A DNA stretch of 64,000 nucleotides, taken from the NCBI GenBank assembly GCA_016709765.1, contig JADJMD010000014.1, positions 327,377 to 391,376 of the forward strand, read 5' to 3'. Below, in pieces: positions 8,730 to 18,409 of this stretch (positions within the stretch are counted from its first letter, which is position 1; each line of letters starts with the position of its first letter). Position numbers and translations under genes: made by a program. The stretch is from Ignavibacteriales bacterium (GTDB lineage Bacteria > Bacteroidota > Ignavibacteria > Ignavibacteriales > Ignavibacteriaceae). The notes beneath the pieces are model-generated. The model did no database searches and was not told the DNA's origin. It worked only from the letters and a program-made list of their open reading frames with translations.

Positions 8730-11700
8730 CTATGCCAAATATTCATAAGTATTATAGCCCATTTTTTTAGCTATAATTGATTCATCAATGTCTTCAGTTT
8801 CAATGCTTTGCTCATAAACAGAATTTTTTCTTTTATGATTATTAAACCCGTGTTGTTTCTGATCAGAGTTGTGATATGAAATGTTAATTGAATTTAAATG
8901 TACACCGCTTTGTAAAAGATTTTGCTTAAGTTGATCAACATTATTTCTTACAATTTGTCCAACTGTTTCATTTTCAACTTCAACTTTTGCGTTAAGTACG
9001 TTATCAATTGTATCAAGCATTACCTTAACAGAGCCCAATTCTTTTGGTACAAGTCTTAATACGATTGATTGCTTATCGCCGCTTTCAAATATTTTATTTA
9101 CTTCTCGTATCATTTCACCAGCAGAAATAACTTTAACTTTTTCAATCATCTCTGAAGTGCGTGAACTAAATTTTGTTTCTTCAGAATGTACTACTGATTT
9201 AAATCCGGTGTTTTCTATTTTGAATTCTGTCTTTAGGTTAGCAGTTAAATCTTGCTGAGGAGCAGTTGTATGATTTTGTGTAGCATTTTTCACTTCAGTG
9301 TTTTGAGAAGCTTCAATAGACAAGGCTTGAGTTTTTGATTTGGAATAATCCCGATGATCTTTTTCCGAAAAATGGTTCTGCTCAGAATTATTTTTCATCC
9401 CATCATTATTTGTATCAATAGTAATCTTATTTGGTTGCTGTGATGATTTTTTAATATCAGCTATAACTTCGTTATTATTTTTTTCTAAACTTACTTTTAC
9501 CCAAACTTGCTTTTCATTTTTAGGTTTTAGCTCAACCTGATTTGGTACTGATTTTACAGTTTCATCGATGTTTAAAATATTTTCGCTTTTGTTTAATTCA
9601 CTATTTACAATAGAATTCTTAATACTCACAGTTTTAGATTCTTCAGCAATTACTTCAAGAGGCGGTATATGGGAGTAAACCCTGCGTTGCATAAAATCAA
9701 CTTTAGTGTTTTTGTTCTCAAATAGATTTTGATCTTTATTTACACTTTCTTGTTTTACTTGATCGTTTGCAAATTCTTTAAGTCCTGATCGCAAAGTTTC
9801 TATTATGCTTTTATCTTTTACGTTAAATGCTTTTTCAGAATTATAAGTAGAGCTTGGTTCGGTTTTACTATTCAATTTAGTAGTTGTATTTGTTGTCTCG
9901 CCAGAGTTAATCTTAACGGAAATATTTTCTTTAACGCTTTTATCATTTAGAGCATTCTTATTGCTTTTATCAATAATTTTTGATGTTGATTTAGGATCAC
10001 TATTCTTCTGATCAACCTTAACTTCTGCAGTTAAATCCTTTTTGCTTATTTCAATAACAGCTTCTTTAATATTTCCTTTTGTTGATTCTTTAAAGTTGTT
10101 TTCATCACCTAGTTCTGCTTTTTCAACTTCAATTACTTGATCTTTTTTAATAGCATCAACAGTCTTTAGTTCACTTTTAAGTTCCGGTAGAATTATTTTT
10201 TTTGTAATCGGATTTATATTTTCTTCAAGTTTTACTTTAGTAGTTTCAATCTCTTCAGTTTTATTTTGCCTTAAACTATTCTTCTCAGATATGATTTTAT
10301 CATCAGTTTTAGCAAAAATATTTTCTATGAAATTTTTCTGATCAATATTAACTATTTTAATTGGTGCAGATTTTTGTGATACAGTTTGTTCATTATCAAC
10401 TAAATCAGCATCAACAAAAAACTCTTGCTGAGCCTGTATTTTAGGAGTGTTATTCACATTACTTGTATCAGAAACTTTACTCAGTATATCTGTTTTGATA
10501 TTTGCAGAAACTTCCTTGATAATGTTTGTTGTAATTTTTTCTGAGTTAACATTATCTGTATTAAAATTCTTACTAGCTGTTTGCTGTTTCAATTCTGGCT
10601 TGGATGAAAGTACTTTTTTCAATTCGCTATTTATTATTGGCGATTGGCTTTGGGCAGTGTTCAATTTTCCAATTTTAACAGAAGGGTTTGCTTCAGTTTG
10701 AATTTTTTGTACTGTATTGTTAAATGTTTTTGATAATTTCTGAACATCAACTTTAATTTCCTTAACATTTGTTGTTTCAAGCAGCTCATTTAAAACTACT
10801 TTTTCTTTAAGATCATTTTTATTTGATGAAATTGATGTAAACTTTTGATTTGATGTAACTTTAATTTTGGTTTCAGATTTACCTAGTTCTTTAATATTTA
10901 TTTCTTTGTTTGACTTAACATTTTCATCTTTTGATGTAACTATATCTGATAAAGGATTATTTGTTTTTGCTTCTGAATTAAGATTTTTAATTTTAGTGTT
11001 TGATATCTTAACAGAGTTATCATCTTTTTGAATTGAATTTCTATAGTTACTTAACGTTTTTTCTATTGGATTTTCTAATCCTGTTTTTACATTAACTTTA
11101 TTTTGAGGTTGTAGATTAATACTCTTTTCAATTTTAGGATTAGAAGTGGGAATGCTTTTTTCAAAAACTTTATCTCTTTTTAACTGAACAGTTTTTAATT
11201 CATTATTCGACTGTGCTATTGTAGTTGCCTTTAACTCAGAGACCAACTCCGGTTTTATATTGCTATGGGTTATACCGGAAGTATTTAAATCAGTAGTTAG
11301 TTTTATTCCAGAATCACAATCCGTTTTTATATTACCTTTTACATCATTAAAAATTTGTTTCTGAGTTGTTGTGTTCTCAATCTTTTCACCCACTGGTTTC
11401 AAATTACCGACTGTAGAGCTCAGCGCTTCTAATGGCTGCTGAGATGGACTTTGTTCATTTGATAAGGTTTTTATAACGGTATTATTATCAACTGCATTTT
11501 TAGTTATTACTGCCTTTGTGTTTGGTTCAACTTCGGCTTCTTCTGTTTCAGAAATAATTTGGATTGGATTTGTAAATTTAGTTGTTTCAGTATTTATTGG
11601 TTCAACATCAACAGCTATTTTTTGTGTTCCACTTTTTACGAGTATTTCAAAATCATTTTTTGTTCTTAATTGATCTCCAATCCAGTTTTTTATCTCATTA

Positions 11701-12206
11701 ACATTAGTTGTTAATGGGTTAATTTGAATTGATTGTCCGTTTGCAATCAGAGAAATCTCAACTTTTTCTAAATTCTTTGAATCCCCTTTTTTCAGAGTTT
11801 CAATAATGTTTTTTATTTCACCAATAAGTTCATTTTTATTTAAAGAAAAATATTTTGGAATGTTTTCACTAATCGTGGTTTTATCGTTGTTTGTTAAAAC
11901 TTTAGTAGTTGTCTTTGGATTTAGTTTTTCAAGAAAACCCGAAATAATACTAGAAATGTTTTGATTATTGAGAACAATTTTACTTTCTGACAGGAGAGAA
12001 ACATTTAATAATTGGGTTTGTGTTTCTGCAGTTATTTCTGTTGATAATCCCTCCAATTGAAGAGGTAAGGCACCTGTATTTTCATCCTTTACAATCCTAA
12101 AAACATTGGAAAATAAATGTGAAAAATTACCAATCTTACCAGCAATACCTTCCGGCATTGTTTGATCTGGCGCAATTTTTGGCAAAAAAATTGAATTAAT
12201 GAACAT
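8730..12206 (-). CDS. fliK: Very long hook-length control protein FliK
   Basis: A 1158-residue protein. Its C-terminus has the Flg_hook domain of FliK (VLRLVPKELGSVKVMLDTIDN...VENETVGQIVRNNVDQLKQNLLQSGVHLNSINISYHNSDQ). The ~900 residues before it are low-complexity, rich in Lys, Asn, Thr, Ser, Glu and Ile, and probably disordered. FliK is secreted as a ruler for hook length and triggers the export specificity switch through FlhB. Salmonella FliK has 405 residues, so this one is nearly three times longer. Its start is coupled to the MotE-like gene (shared base 12206) and it precedes flgD by eight bases. The reading frame is unbroken throughout. Confidence 0.93.
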   Translation of the reverse strand: MFINSIFLPKIAPDQTMPEGIAGKIGNFSHLFSNVFRIVKDENTGALPLQLEGLSTEITAETQTQLLNVSLLSESKIVLNNQNISSIISGFLEKLNPKTTTKVLTNNDKTTISENIPKYFSLNKNELIGEIKNIIETLKKGDSKNLEKVEISLIANGQSIQINPLTTNVNEIKNWIGDQLRTKNDFEILVKSGTQKIAVDVEPINTETTKFTNPIQIISETEEAEVEPNTKAVITKNAVDNNTVIKTLSNEQSPSQQPLEALSSTVGNLKPVGEKIENTTTQKQIFNDVKGNIKTDCDSGIKLTTDLNTSGITHSNIKPELVSELKATTIAQSNNELKTVQLKRDKVFEKSIPTSNPKIEKSINLQPQNKVNVKTGLENPIEKTLSNYRNSIQKDDNSVKISNTKIKNLNSEAKTNNPLSDIVTSKDENVKSNKEINIKELGKSETKIKVTSNQKFTSISSNKNDLKEKVVLNELLETTNVKEIKVDVQKLSKTFNNTVQKIQTEANPSVKIGKLNTAQSQSPIINSELKKVLSSKPELKQQTASKNFNTDNVNSEKITTNIIKEVSANIKTDILSKVSDTSNVNNTPKIQAQQEFFVDADLVDNEQTVSQKSAPIKIVNIDQKNFIENIFAKTDDKIISEKNSLRQNKTEEIETTKVKLEENINPITKKIILPELKSELKTVDAIKKDQVIEVEKAELGDENNFKESTKGNIKEAVIEISKKDLTAEVKVDQKNSDPKSTSKIIDKSNKNALNDKSVKENISVKINSGETTNTTTKLNSKTEPSSTYNSEKAFNVKDKSIIETLRSGLKEFANDQVKQESVNKDQNLFENKNTKVDFMQRRVYSHIPPLEVIAEESKTVSIKNSIVNSELNKSENILNIDETVKSVPNQVELKPKNEKQVWVKVSLEKNNNEVIADIKKSSQQPNKITIDTNNDGMKNNSEQNHFSEKDHRDYSKSKTQALSIEASQNTEVKNATQNHTTAPQQDLTANLKTEFKIENTGFKSVVHSEETKFSSRTSEMIEKVKVISAGEMIREVNKIFESGDKQSIVLRLVPKELGSVKVMLDTIDNVLNAKVEVENETVGQIVRNNVDQLKQNLLQSGVHLNSINISYHNSDQKQHGFNNHKRKNSVYEQSIETEDIDESIIAKKMGYNTYEYLA

Positions 12207-12829
12207 TATTCAAACCTAAAAATTCTATTTGCTGTTTCCGGGTTAAATTCAGAGACAACCTTCGCTGCTGTCTTCTTATTCATATTATATAAAATATCTC
12301 TTGCTACATTATCGGAATAAGTTTGAATTATTTTAGCCGCCTTCTTCGGCTCCATTGAAGAATAAATACTTGTTATCTTTTGAATCCATTCTGTGTACTC
12401 TTTACCATGCGGTTCATTTTGGGTTACTGGGTTATCTACTTGTGGCTGAGTTACAGTTTGTTCCTGATTAGAATTTTTTAAATTAATTTTTTCTTTCCCA
12501 TTATTAAGATCCTGCTTATCAGCCATTTTTTTAATGTTTACAGAATCTACTTTATCATTTTTAGTCGTATCATTAGTCTCTATGCCGCCGAAGGATGAAA
12601 ATAAAATGCTATCCTTCACTTCCGTTGTATCTGGTTCTGAAATCAAATTGGAATTATCTGCAATGTTTAAAGAATCAGTTTTTGTTGAATCAGACAATTG
12701 CACAACTGATTTTGGCGAAAAGTTAAACTCAAAAATATTTTCGTATGATGAGTTGAGATAGATTAACAAACCTGTTACAACTACAAACGCAAAAAGAAAA
12801 GTTCCTCCGTAAATTATTCCCTGCTTCAT
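12206..12829 (-). CDS. MotE-like protein with an MgtE-N-type domain
   Basis: A 207-residue protein with one N-terminal membrane helix (about residues 7-27), a polar linker and a C-terminal helical domain (about 140-207) with the repeat IYSSMEPKKAAKIIQ, ARDILYNMNKKTAAKVVSEFNPETA. This is the MgtE intracellular N-domain fold found in MotE, the chaperone of the stator protein MotC in rhizobia, and in many uncharacterised flagellar-operon proteins next to fliJ. It overlaps fliJ by four bases and abuts fliK. No motA or motB is in the window, so its client is unknown. Confidence 0.75.
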   Translation of the reverse strand: MKQGIIYGGTFLFAFVVVTGLLIYLNSSYENIFEFNFSPKSVVQLSDSTKTDSLNIADNSNLISEPDTTEVKDSILFSSFGGIETNDTTKNDKVDSVNIKKMADKQDLNNGKEKINLKNSNQEQTVTQPQVDNPVTQNEPHGKEYTEWIQKITSIYSSMEPKKAAKIIQTYSDNVARDILYNMNKKTAAKVVSEFNPETANRIFRFE

Positions 12830-13263
12830 TTTTTAGCCTTATTAAAATTTTGCACTGCTATCTCATCAAAGTTTTTAAGTTCTGCCATGTTTATATCTTT
12901 ATAAAAAGTTTCCCGATAAGATTCTTCAAGCTGGTTTAATATTTTTTTCTCTTTAGTTTTGATTACAACTTCCTCAATTTTTTTCTCGCGCTTTTTTTCG
13001 AGCTGGTTTATAACTTCTGATTGCATTTCAAGCTGTTGTTTAAGCACTGTATCGTATCCACCTATAAATTGTAATTCAGAAATATTCATTTTCTTTTTGT
13101 AAGCCGAGTTTCGCAAATCATTTATTTCATCTACAAGTTTTTGTTTTAAATCCTGGTGCTTAGCAATAATCAAATCTAACTGGGCTAGTTCTTTCTGTGC
13201 TTTCTTTTCAAAAGCTTCTTTAACTCTTTTTACCGATTCAAATTTGAATCTGAATTTTGACAT
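12826..13263 (-). CDS. fliJ: Flagellar export protein FliJ
   Basis: A 145-residue, highly charged, almost wholly coiled-coil protein beginning KFRFKFESVKRVKEAFEKKAQKELAQLD, typical of FliJ. FliJ inserts into the FliI hexamer like the gamma subunit of an ATP synthase and links it to FlhA. Position directly after fliI confirms the call. It overlaps the MotE-like gene by ATGA. Confidence 0.88.
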   Translation of the reverse strand: MSKFRFKFESVKRVKEAFEKKAQKELAQLDLIIAKHQDLKQKLVDEINDLRNSAYKKKMNISELQFIGGYDTVLKQQLEMQSEVINQLEKKREKKIEEVVIKTKEKKILNQLEESYRETFYKDINMAELKNFDEIAVQNFNKAKK

Positions 13264-13287
13264 TGTTTACTTTGCTCCTGTTTGAAC

Positions 13288-14610
13288 TTACAATTCTATA
13301 ATTTCATTTAATCTGTCTAATGTTGAGTTATATTCTGAAGACTCAAAAATATCCTGTTTAAGAAAGGATCTGAGATAACCAATTTTATTTAAAGCATGAT
13401 CAATCTGAGGGTTACTTCCTTTAACATAAGCTCCAATATTTATAAGATCTTCTGCTTCGCGATACGTGGATAAAATTTCATTAAAAATAATTGTCCTATC
13501 GCGATGCTGTTTTGTAACAATATCTGGCATAACTCGGCTAACACTTTGCAAAGGATCAACTGCAGGAAACTGCCCGCTGTTTGCAAGCTTTCTTGAAAGC
13601 ACAATATGCCCATCAAGTATTGATCTTACTGCATCAGCGATTGGTTCTGTCATGTCATCACCGTCAACAAGCACATTATATAAGCCTGTAATAGAACCGG
13701 AATCCGTTGTACCTGCTCGTTCTAAAAGTTTCGGAAGCGCTGCAAATACAGATGGTGTATAACCTTTTGTTGTCGGTGGTTCACCAATTGTTAGTCCAAT
13801 TTCTCTCTGTGCCATAGCAAATCGTGTAACTGAATCCATCATCAGTAAAACATCCATTCCAAGATCACGAAAATATTCGGCAATCGTTGTTCCTATATAT
13901 GCACCTTTCATTCTAACCAAAGCAGATTTATCACTAGTCGCAACAACAACAACAGATTTCTTTAACCCATCTTCCCCTAAATCTTTTTCAATAAACTCTC
14001 TAACTTCTCTGCCTCGTTCACCAATCAAAGTAATTACATTTACATCAGCATCTGTGTTTCTTGCAATCATTCCGAGCGTTACACTTTTTCCAACTCCGCT
14101 ACCTGCAAAAATTCCAACTCGTTGTCCGCGACCCACAGTAAGCAATCCATCAATTGCCCTTACACCGGTTTGTAGAACAGAATTAATTCTTTTTCTTTCT
14201 AGTGGATTTGGTGGCTCTCTATATAAAGAACGATAAGATGAAACTTTTATTTCACCTTTACCATCAATTGGATTCCCAAGTCCATCAATAACTCTTCCCA
14301 ACAATTCTTTCCCAACACCGATTGTAAACATTTTACCACCGGCGATTATTTCACACTTTGGAGAAATCTCATGTACTTCACCGAGTGCAATGGATAAAAC
14401 TTTCCCATCGCGAAATCCAACAACTTCACACTTGCAAACTTCTTGTCCTGTTTTATTAACAATCGTACAAACTTCTCCAAGAGATACGTTTGGACCAACA
14501 GAAACAATAACCAGACCGATTACATCAGTTACTTTACCGTTTAGTTTTATCAGATCAACACTGTTGATTCGGCTTAAATATTTATCTATGTATTGGTATT
14601 TCAAATCCAT
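13288..14610 (-). CDS. fliI: Flagellar export ATPase FliI
   Basis: A 440-residue ATPase of normal length. Walker A is GSGVGKS (170-176); the following GERGREVREF and the Walker B region VLLMMDSVTRFAMAQREIGL are those of FliI and related F1-beta-like type III ATPases. The N-terminal ~95 residues form the beta-barrel domain and the C-terminus the helical domain. FliI hydrolyses ATP to unload export substrates from their chaperones. The gene lies seven bases after fliH. Confidence 0.97.
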   Translation of the reverse strand: MDLKYQYIDKYLSRINSVDLIKLNGKVTDVIGLVIVSVGPNVSLGEVCTIVNKTGQEVCKCEVVGFRDGKVLSIALGEVHEISPKCEIIAGGKMFTIGVGKELLGRVIDGLGNPIDGKGEIKVSSYRSLYREPPNPLERKRINSVLQTGVRAIDGLLTVGRGQRVGIFAGSGVGKSVTLGMIARNTDADVNVITLIGERGREVREFIEKDLGEDGLKKSVVVVATSDKSALVRMKGAYIGTTIAEYFRDLGMDVLLMMDSVTRFAMAQREIGLTIGEPPTTKGYTPSVFAALPKLLERAGTTDSGSITGLYNVLVDGDDMTEPIADAVRSILDGHIVLSRKLANSGQFPAVDPLQSVSRVMPDIVTKQHRDRTIIFNEILSTYREAEDLINIGAYVKGSNPQIDHALNKIGYLRSFLKQDIFESSEYNSTLDRLNEIIEL

Positions 14611-14617
14611 TTTGTTA

Positions 14618-15238
14618 TTATTTGTTAGTAAAACCGGCGTCTAATTTTCTTTTTAATTCATTCAGTTGTGATGAAATTCTTCCATCCGCATTTCCAATTT
14701 CACTTTCGATAAAACATCCGCCTAATTCTATTCTGTCATCCTTTTCAAATTTAATTTTAGAGAATGAATCTTTCATTTGAAATGATTTACCATCAACCAC
14801 AATTGATTCATAGTCTTTTGGATGCAAGCGCACAATAATTTCATTTGCACCTAATACTTTTCTAAGCGATTCATCAAGTACATCTTTAAATATTGACTCA
14901 CGTTCAATTTCTCTTTTAAGAATTGAGCCCGCTACTACAAATCCAACTTCCATTACTAACTGCTCAAATTGTAAATTCATTTCCACTGATTTATCATTTA
15001 AATCAGATATCAGATTATTAAGCTCGGAATATTTTTTTAACAACCTTTCATTAAACTCACGTTCACTTTTTTCTCTTGCAGCTGCCTGCCCCTCTTCAAA
15101 ACCTTTTGTGTACTGGTTATGCAACGCAAGTTGAATATTATCTTTTTCCTGTTCTTGGCTTGATTGAAAAGTAACAGCGGCCTCCGAATAAGCAGAAATA
15201 TTTGTAGGTCTCTTGCTAATTTTAATTACATCAGACAT
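14618..15238 (-). CDS. fliH: Flagellar export ATPase regulator FliH
   Basis: A 206-residue protein with a variable N-terminus, a central coiled-coil (about 45-105, with QAAAREKSEREFNERLLKKY) and a C-terminal FliH domain (about 110-200: VAGSILKREIERES, VIVRLHPKDYESI-like and IELGGCFIESEIGNADGRI). FliH dimers hold FliI inactive and anchor it to FliN. The gene overlaps fliG by eight bases. Confidence 0.9.
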   Translation of the reverse strand: MSDVIKISKRPTNISAYSEAAVTFQSSQEQEKDNIQLALHNQYTKGFEEGQAAAREKSEREFNERLLKKYSELNNLISDLNDKSVEMNLQFEQLVMEVGFVVAGSILKREIERESIFKDVLDESLRKVLGANEIIVRLHPKDYESIVVDGKSFQMKDSFSKIKFEKDDRIELGGCFIESEIGNADGRISSQLNELKRKLDAGFTNK

Positions 15239-16268
15239 AAACTTCCTCTTTGCCGCCTTGCAAGTTCAAGGAAATTTCCCCTGTTTCTTCAAGACTTTTT
15301 ACAACATCAATGATTTTTGCTTGTGCTATTTCAACTTCTTTTAATTTTACCATGCCCATAAACTGTAACTCTTCTTTAAGAAGATCCGCTGCACGTTCAG
15401 ACATATTTGCAAAGATTTTATCTTTAAGTTTTTCGTCAGTTACTTTTAGTGATAATGCAAGATCTTTTCGATCAACTTCTTTAAGAATTTTTTGAATGTC
15501 TTTATCCTGAATGTTTATAATATCTTCAAACAAGAACATCAATCTTTTAATCTCAAGCGCTACTTCACTATCGCGCCCATCCATTTTATCTAGAATATCT
15601 TTACTCATAGATACATTCAATCGATTAAGAATTGTTGCAAGCGTTTTTGTTCCACCGACTTTACTTACAGATTGACTCATTGTAGAGCCAGCCATTTCAT
15701 CAACAACACGCTCAATTTGTTTTAATGTGTGTGGTGAAACTTTTCCAAGCGTTGCAATTCTGTAAGCAACATCGGATCTAAAAGGTTCAGGCAATTCCTT
15801 TAGTGCTTCCGCTGTTTGATCCGGACTTAAATGACAAAGTATTAATGCAATTGTCTGTGGGTGTTCTTTACTTAAAAAATTTACAAGCTGAGTAGATTCA
15901 GCTTTTTTAAGAACATCAAAACCTTTTAAAGTAGTAAGAGTTCTTACTCGTTCAATTATTTCAACGGCCTTGGAAGGTCCAAATGATTTTTCTAAAACAG
16001 CTTGAGCATATTCCAATCCGCCTTCAAGTACATACTCGCGCGCGGTAACCATATCGTAAAAATCCTGCATCACCCTATCAACAGTTGTTGAGGGAATATT
16101 TTTTACTCGTGATATTTCTGCCGAAATTTTTTCGACCTGTTCAGGATCAAGATATTTAAAAACTGTTGACGCAGTTTCAATATTCAAGGCTATCAAAAGT
16201 AAGGCTGCTTTTTGGACACCCGCTATTTCTGAAAGTTGAACTGTTTCTTGCTTTATTGGATTATTCAT
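15231..16268 (-). CDS. fliG: Flagellar motor switch protein FliG
   Basis: A 345-residue protein of normal length with three armadillo-like domains. The middle domain shows KEHPQTIALILCHLSPDQTAEAL and the C-terminal torque domain shows MSERAADLLKEELQFMGMVKLKEVE, including the charged residues that interact with MotA. FliG joins the FliF ring to FliM. It overlaps fliF and fliH by eight bases each. Confidence 0.97.
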   Translation of the reverse strand: MNNPIKQETVQLSEIAGVQKAALLLIALNIETASTVFKYLDPEQVEKISAEISRVKNIPSTTVDRVMQDFYDMVTAREYVLEGGLEYAQAVLEKSFGPSKAVEIIERVRTLTTLKGFDVLKKAESTQLVNFLSKEHPQTIALILCHLSPDQTAEALKELPEPFRSDVAYRIATLGKVSPHTLKQIERVVDEMAGSTMSQSVSKVGGTKTLATILNRLNVSMSKDILDKMDGRDSEVALEIKRLMFLFEDIINIQDKDIQKILKEVDRKDLALSLKVTDEKLKDKIFANMSERAADLLKEELQFMGMVKLKEVEIAQAKIIDVVKSLEETGEISLNLQGGKEEVYV

Positions 16269-17856
16269 CTTCGTGTAACCATGCGTTTATAAGTTTTGCA
16301 GCTTCAGTAGGATTTTTTGTAACATAATTACTAATTTTTTCCTGTCTGTTTTTCTTATTAATTGCTTCATCAGAAATTTCATCTTCAATGTCGCCAACAG
16401 GTAAAAGCTCTTTCTTTTTCCGCATATCGTTTAATACTTGTGGCACTTTATTACTGCCTTTCATGCTTGATGGCATCGCTGGCTGTAGTGCATATTCCTG
16501 ATTTACATTACCAACAAAAATTTGTTCGTTTTTAAGTTTGGACATTATTCCACGCAGCAAAAAGATTGCACCAGCTATTGCAATAATTACAAGCAGCAAA
16601 TTTGAAATTCCATCAGCGTCCTCAAACCAGGTTGTATTTTGTTCAACAAATTCAGTTGCTGGAGTAGTTTGAAATGGAAGGTTTACAATTGATATCTGAT
16701 CATTTCTATCTTCATCTAGACCAACAGCGTTTTTAATCAACTCTTCCAATTTTTTTATTTGATCAGGGGAACGAGGTACAAAAACTGTTTCAGTAACATC
16801 TCCTTTTTTAACTTCTTTTGGTATATCATTTATAACTGCGGCAATACTTAAACGCGTAATGTTGCCGCTGCCCTGTACAACTCGTTCAATAGTTTTTCCA
16901 ATTTCATAATTCGTTGTACTGCTTTGATTATTTTGTGCTGTTGTATCACTAACGCTTTTACCTGCATTGTTTGAAACCATTGTCTGTTCACTTACAACTA
17001 CTTGCTGATCAGGATCATAAGTTTCCATTGTTTTTTCAACCTGATCAAAATTCAAATCAGCATTAACCTGAACCATTGAATTTCCAAAACCAAGAATATT
17101 ATCCAAAAGTGTCTGTGCTTTTTGAACTAAATAACTTTCAACGGAGTTTTTAATTTCGTACTGCTTATTGCTGGAAAATGAAATTGAGCTTTCACTATCT
17201 TCTTTCCACAGAAGCTTGCCTTTGGTATCGATAAGTGTAATGGCGTTTGTTGATAAGCCTTCAACGGCACTTGCTACCAGATTTACAATCGACATTGAAC
17301 TTGAACGTTGTAAAACAACGTTGTCTTTTAATTTTAAAACAATTGAAGCTGTAGGCTGTTTTTGCTCATCACGAAAAATTGTTCTTTCAGGAAAAACTAT
17401 ATGAACTCTTACACCATCAATCCCCGTAATACCAAGAATTGTTCTTGCAAGTTCACCTTCAAGAGATCTTTTATAATTAAGCTTCTGCATAAATTCAGAC
17501 ATACCCATCGTACTTTTATCAAACAATTCATATCCAATTGTACCAGAAGTTGGAATCCCTTTGCCGGCAAGATTTAATCTTGTTTCATACAACTTATCTT
17601 TAGGAACTTGAATTGTTTTTCCGTTGTCTTCAATCTTATAAGGAACTTTTTGTGTGTTTAAAAACTCAATTACTTTTGAAGCATCATCAGAAGTAAGATC
17701 TGAATAAAGAGGTGAGTACGTTGGTTCATTAAGAAAAGTTAAAAGTACTATTAAAAGTATTGTTGTTAAAACTGCTGATCCGCCAATTAGCACTTTCTGT
17801 TGTAGTGAAAGTTGATTCAGCAGCGACATTACTGCATCAGTAGGTTTTTTACTCAT
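16261..17856 (-). CDS. fliF: Flagellar MS-ring protein FliF
   Basis: A 531-residue protein with membrane helices at about residues 22-44 and 443-462. Between them lie the YscJ/FliF ring-building motifs (LYSDLTSDDASKVIEFLNTQKVPYKIEDNG, NLAGKGIPTSGTIGYELFD, KLNYKRSLEGELARTI) and a Ser/Asn/Gln-rich collar. The C-terminal tail binds FliG and ends acidic (AKLINAWLHEDE). It is five bases after fliE. Confidence 0.97.
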   Translation of the reverse strand: MSKKPTDAVMSLLNQLSLQQKVLIGGSAVLTTILLIVLLTFLNEPTYSPLYSDLTSDDASKVIEFLNTQKVPYKIEDNGKTIQVPKDKLYETRLNLAGKGIPTSGTIGYELFDKSTMGMSEFMQKLNYKRSLEGELARTILGITGIDGVRVHIVFPERTIFRDEQKQPTASIVLKLKDNVVLQRSSSMSIVNLVASAVEGLSTNAITLIDTKGKLLWKEDSESSISFSSNKQYEIKNSVESYLVQKAQTLLDNILGFGNSMVQVNADLNFDQVEKTMETYDPDQQVVVSEQTMVSNNAGKSVSDTTAQNNQSSTTNYEIGKTIERVVQGSGNITRLSIAAVINDIPKEVKKGDVTETVFVPRSPDQIKKLEELIKNAVGLDEDRNDQISIVNLPFQTTPATEFVEQNTTWFEDADGISNLLLVIIAIAGAIFLLRGIMSKLKNEQIFVGNVNQEYALQPAMPSSMKGSNKVPQVLNDMRKKKELLPVGDIEDEISDEAINKKNRQEKISNYVTKNPTEAAKLINAWLHEDE

Positions 17857-17861
17857 AGTGG

Positions 17862-18152
17862 TTATACAGACATTCTGGTTAATTCACGATACATATCAAC
17901 TGTTTTGTTTCTTATTTCCATCAACAGTTCTAAACTTGTTTTAGCTTTTTCTCCGGCAATCATTACATCGTGTATCTCAATTGAATCACCGTTAATAAAA
18001 CTTTGTGCTGATTTTGAAGCATCAATTTGAGCCTTGTTTACATCACCAATAAAATCGGTTAATAAATTTCCAAACTCTGCGCCCGGAGCCTTTTTTAAAT
18101 CTTGCTTAATTAATAATGAAGGCAGATTACCGCTAATTGATTCTATTGCCAT
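17862..18152 (-). CDS. fliE: Rod/MS-ring junction protein FliE
   Basis: A 96-residue protein of normal FliE length, with the C-terminal family pattern DASKSAQSFINGDSIEIHDVMIAGEKAKTSLELLMEIRNKTVDMYRELTRM. FliE anchors the proximal rod to the MS ring and export gate. It lies between orf81 and fliF with spacings of 1 and 5 bases. Confidence 0.95.
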   Translation of the reverse strand: MAIESISGNLPSLLIKQDLKKAPGAEFGNLLTDFIGDVNKAQIDASKSAQSFINGDSIEIHDVMIAGEKAKTSLELLMEIRNKTVDMYRELTRMSV

Positions 18153-18153
18153 T

Positions 18154-18399
18154 TTATCCTCTCCTATCGATGTTTGTTCCTACAGAAATACCGTTCATTC
18201 TACCTGATTTTTCATAATAGTAATATTCCATAATTTCATTTTGCTTTGCCGGATACATTTCTGCAAAAAACTTTTTCTCATCCGGATTTATATTTTCGCT
18301 CAATTCCATTGCGGCATTATTAAGATTTGCTTTACTGCTTTTGGCATTATTTAATCCATAAGCCGAATAGTTTCCAATTGAGTTCAAGTTAACAGCCAT
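18154..18399 (-). CDS. Small conserved-looking basal-body operon protein, unknown function
   Basis: An 81-residue protein I do not recognise. It has a polar Asn/Ala/Ser-rich N-terminal half, then an acidic/aromatic stretch NPDEKKFFAEMYPAKQNEIMEYYYY and a basic C-terminus ending DRRG. There is no signal peptide or membrane segment. It is packed between flgC (10-base gap) and fliE (1-base gap), so it is expressed with rod and MS-ring genes. A rod accessory or export role is only a guess. Confidence 0.75.
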   Translation of the reverse strand: MAVNLNSIGNYSAYGLNNAKSSKANLNNAAMELSENINPDEKKFFAEMYPAKQNEIMEYYYYEKSGRMNGISVGTNIDRRG

Positions 18400-18409
18400 A
18401 GTTTATCTC

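Noticed and set aside
12308..12334. A sigma28-like match TAAA-N17-CGATAA on the minus strand inside the MotE-like gene, ~100 bases before fliK.
   Set aside because: About two matches are expected by chance in the window, and this one lies within coding sequence of a tightly coupled operon. It could be an internal promoter for fliK, but nothing else supports it.
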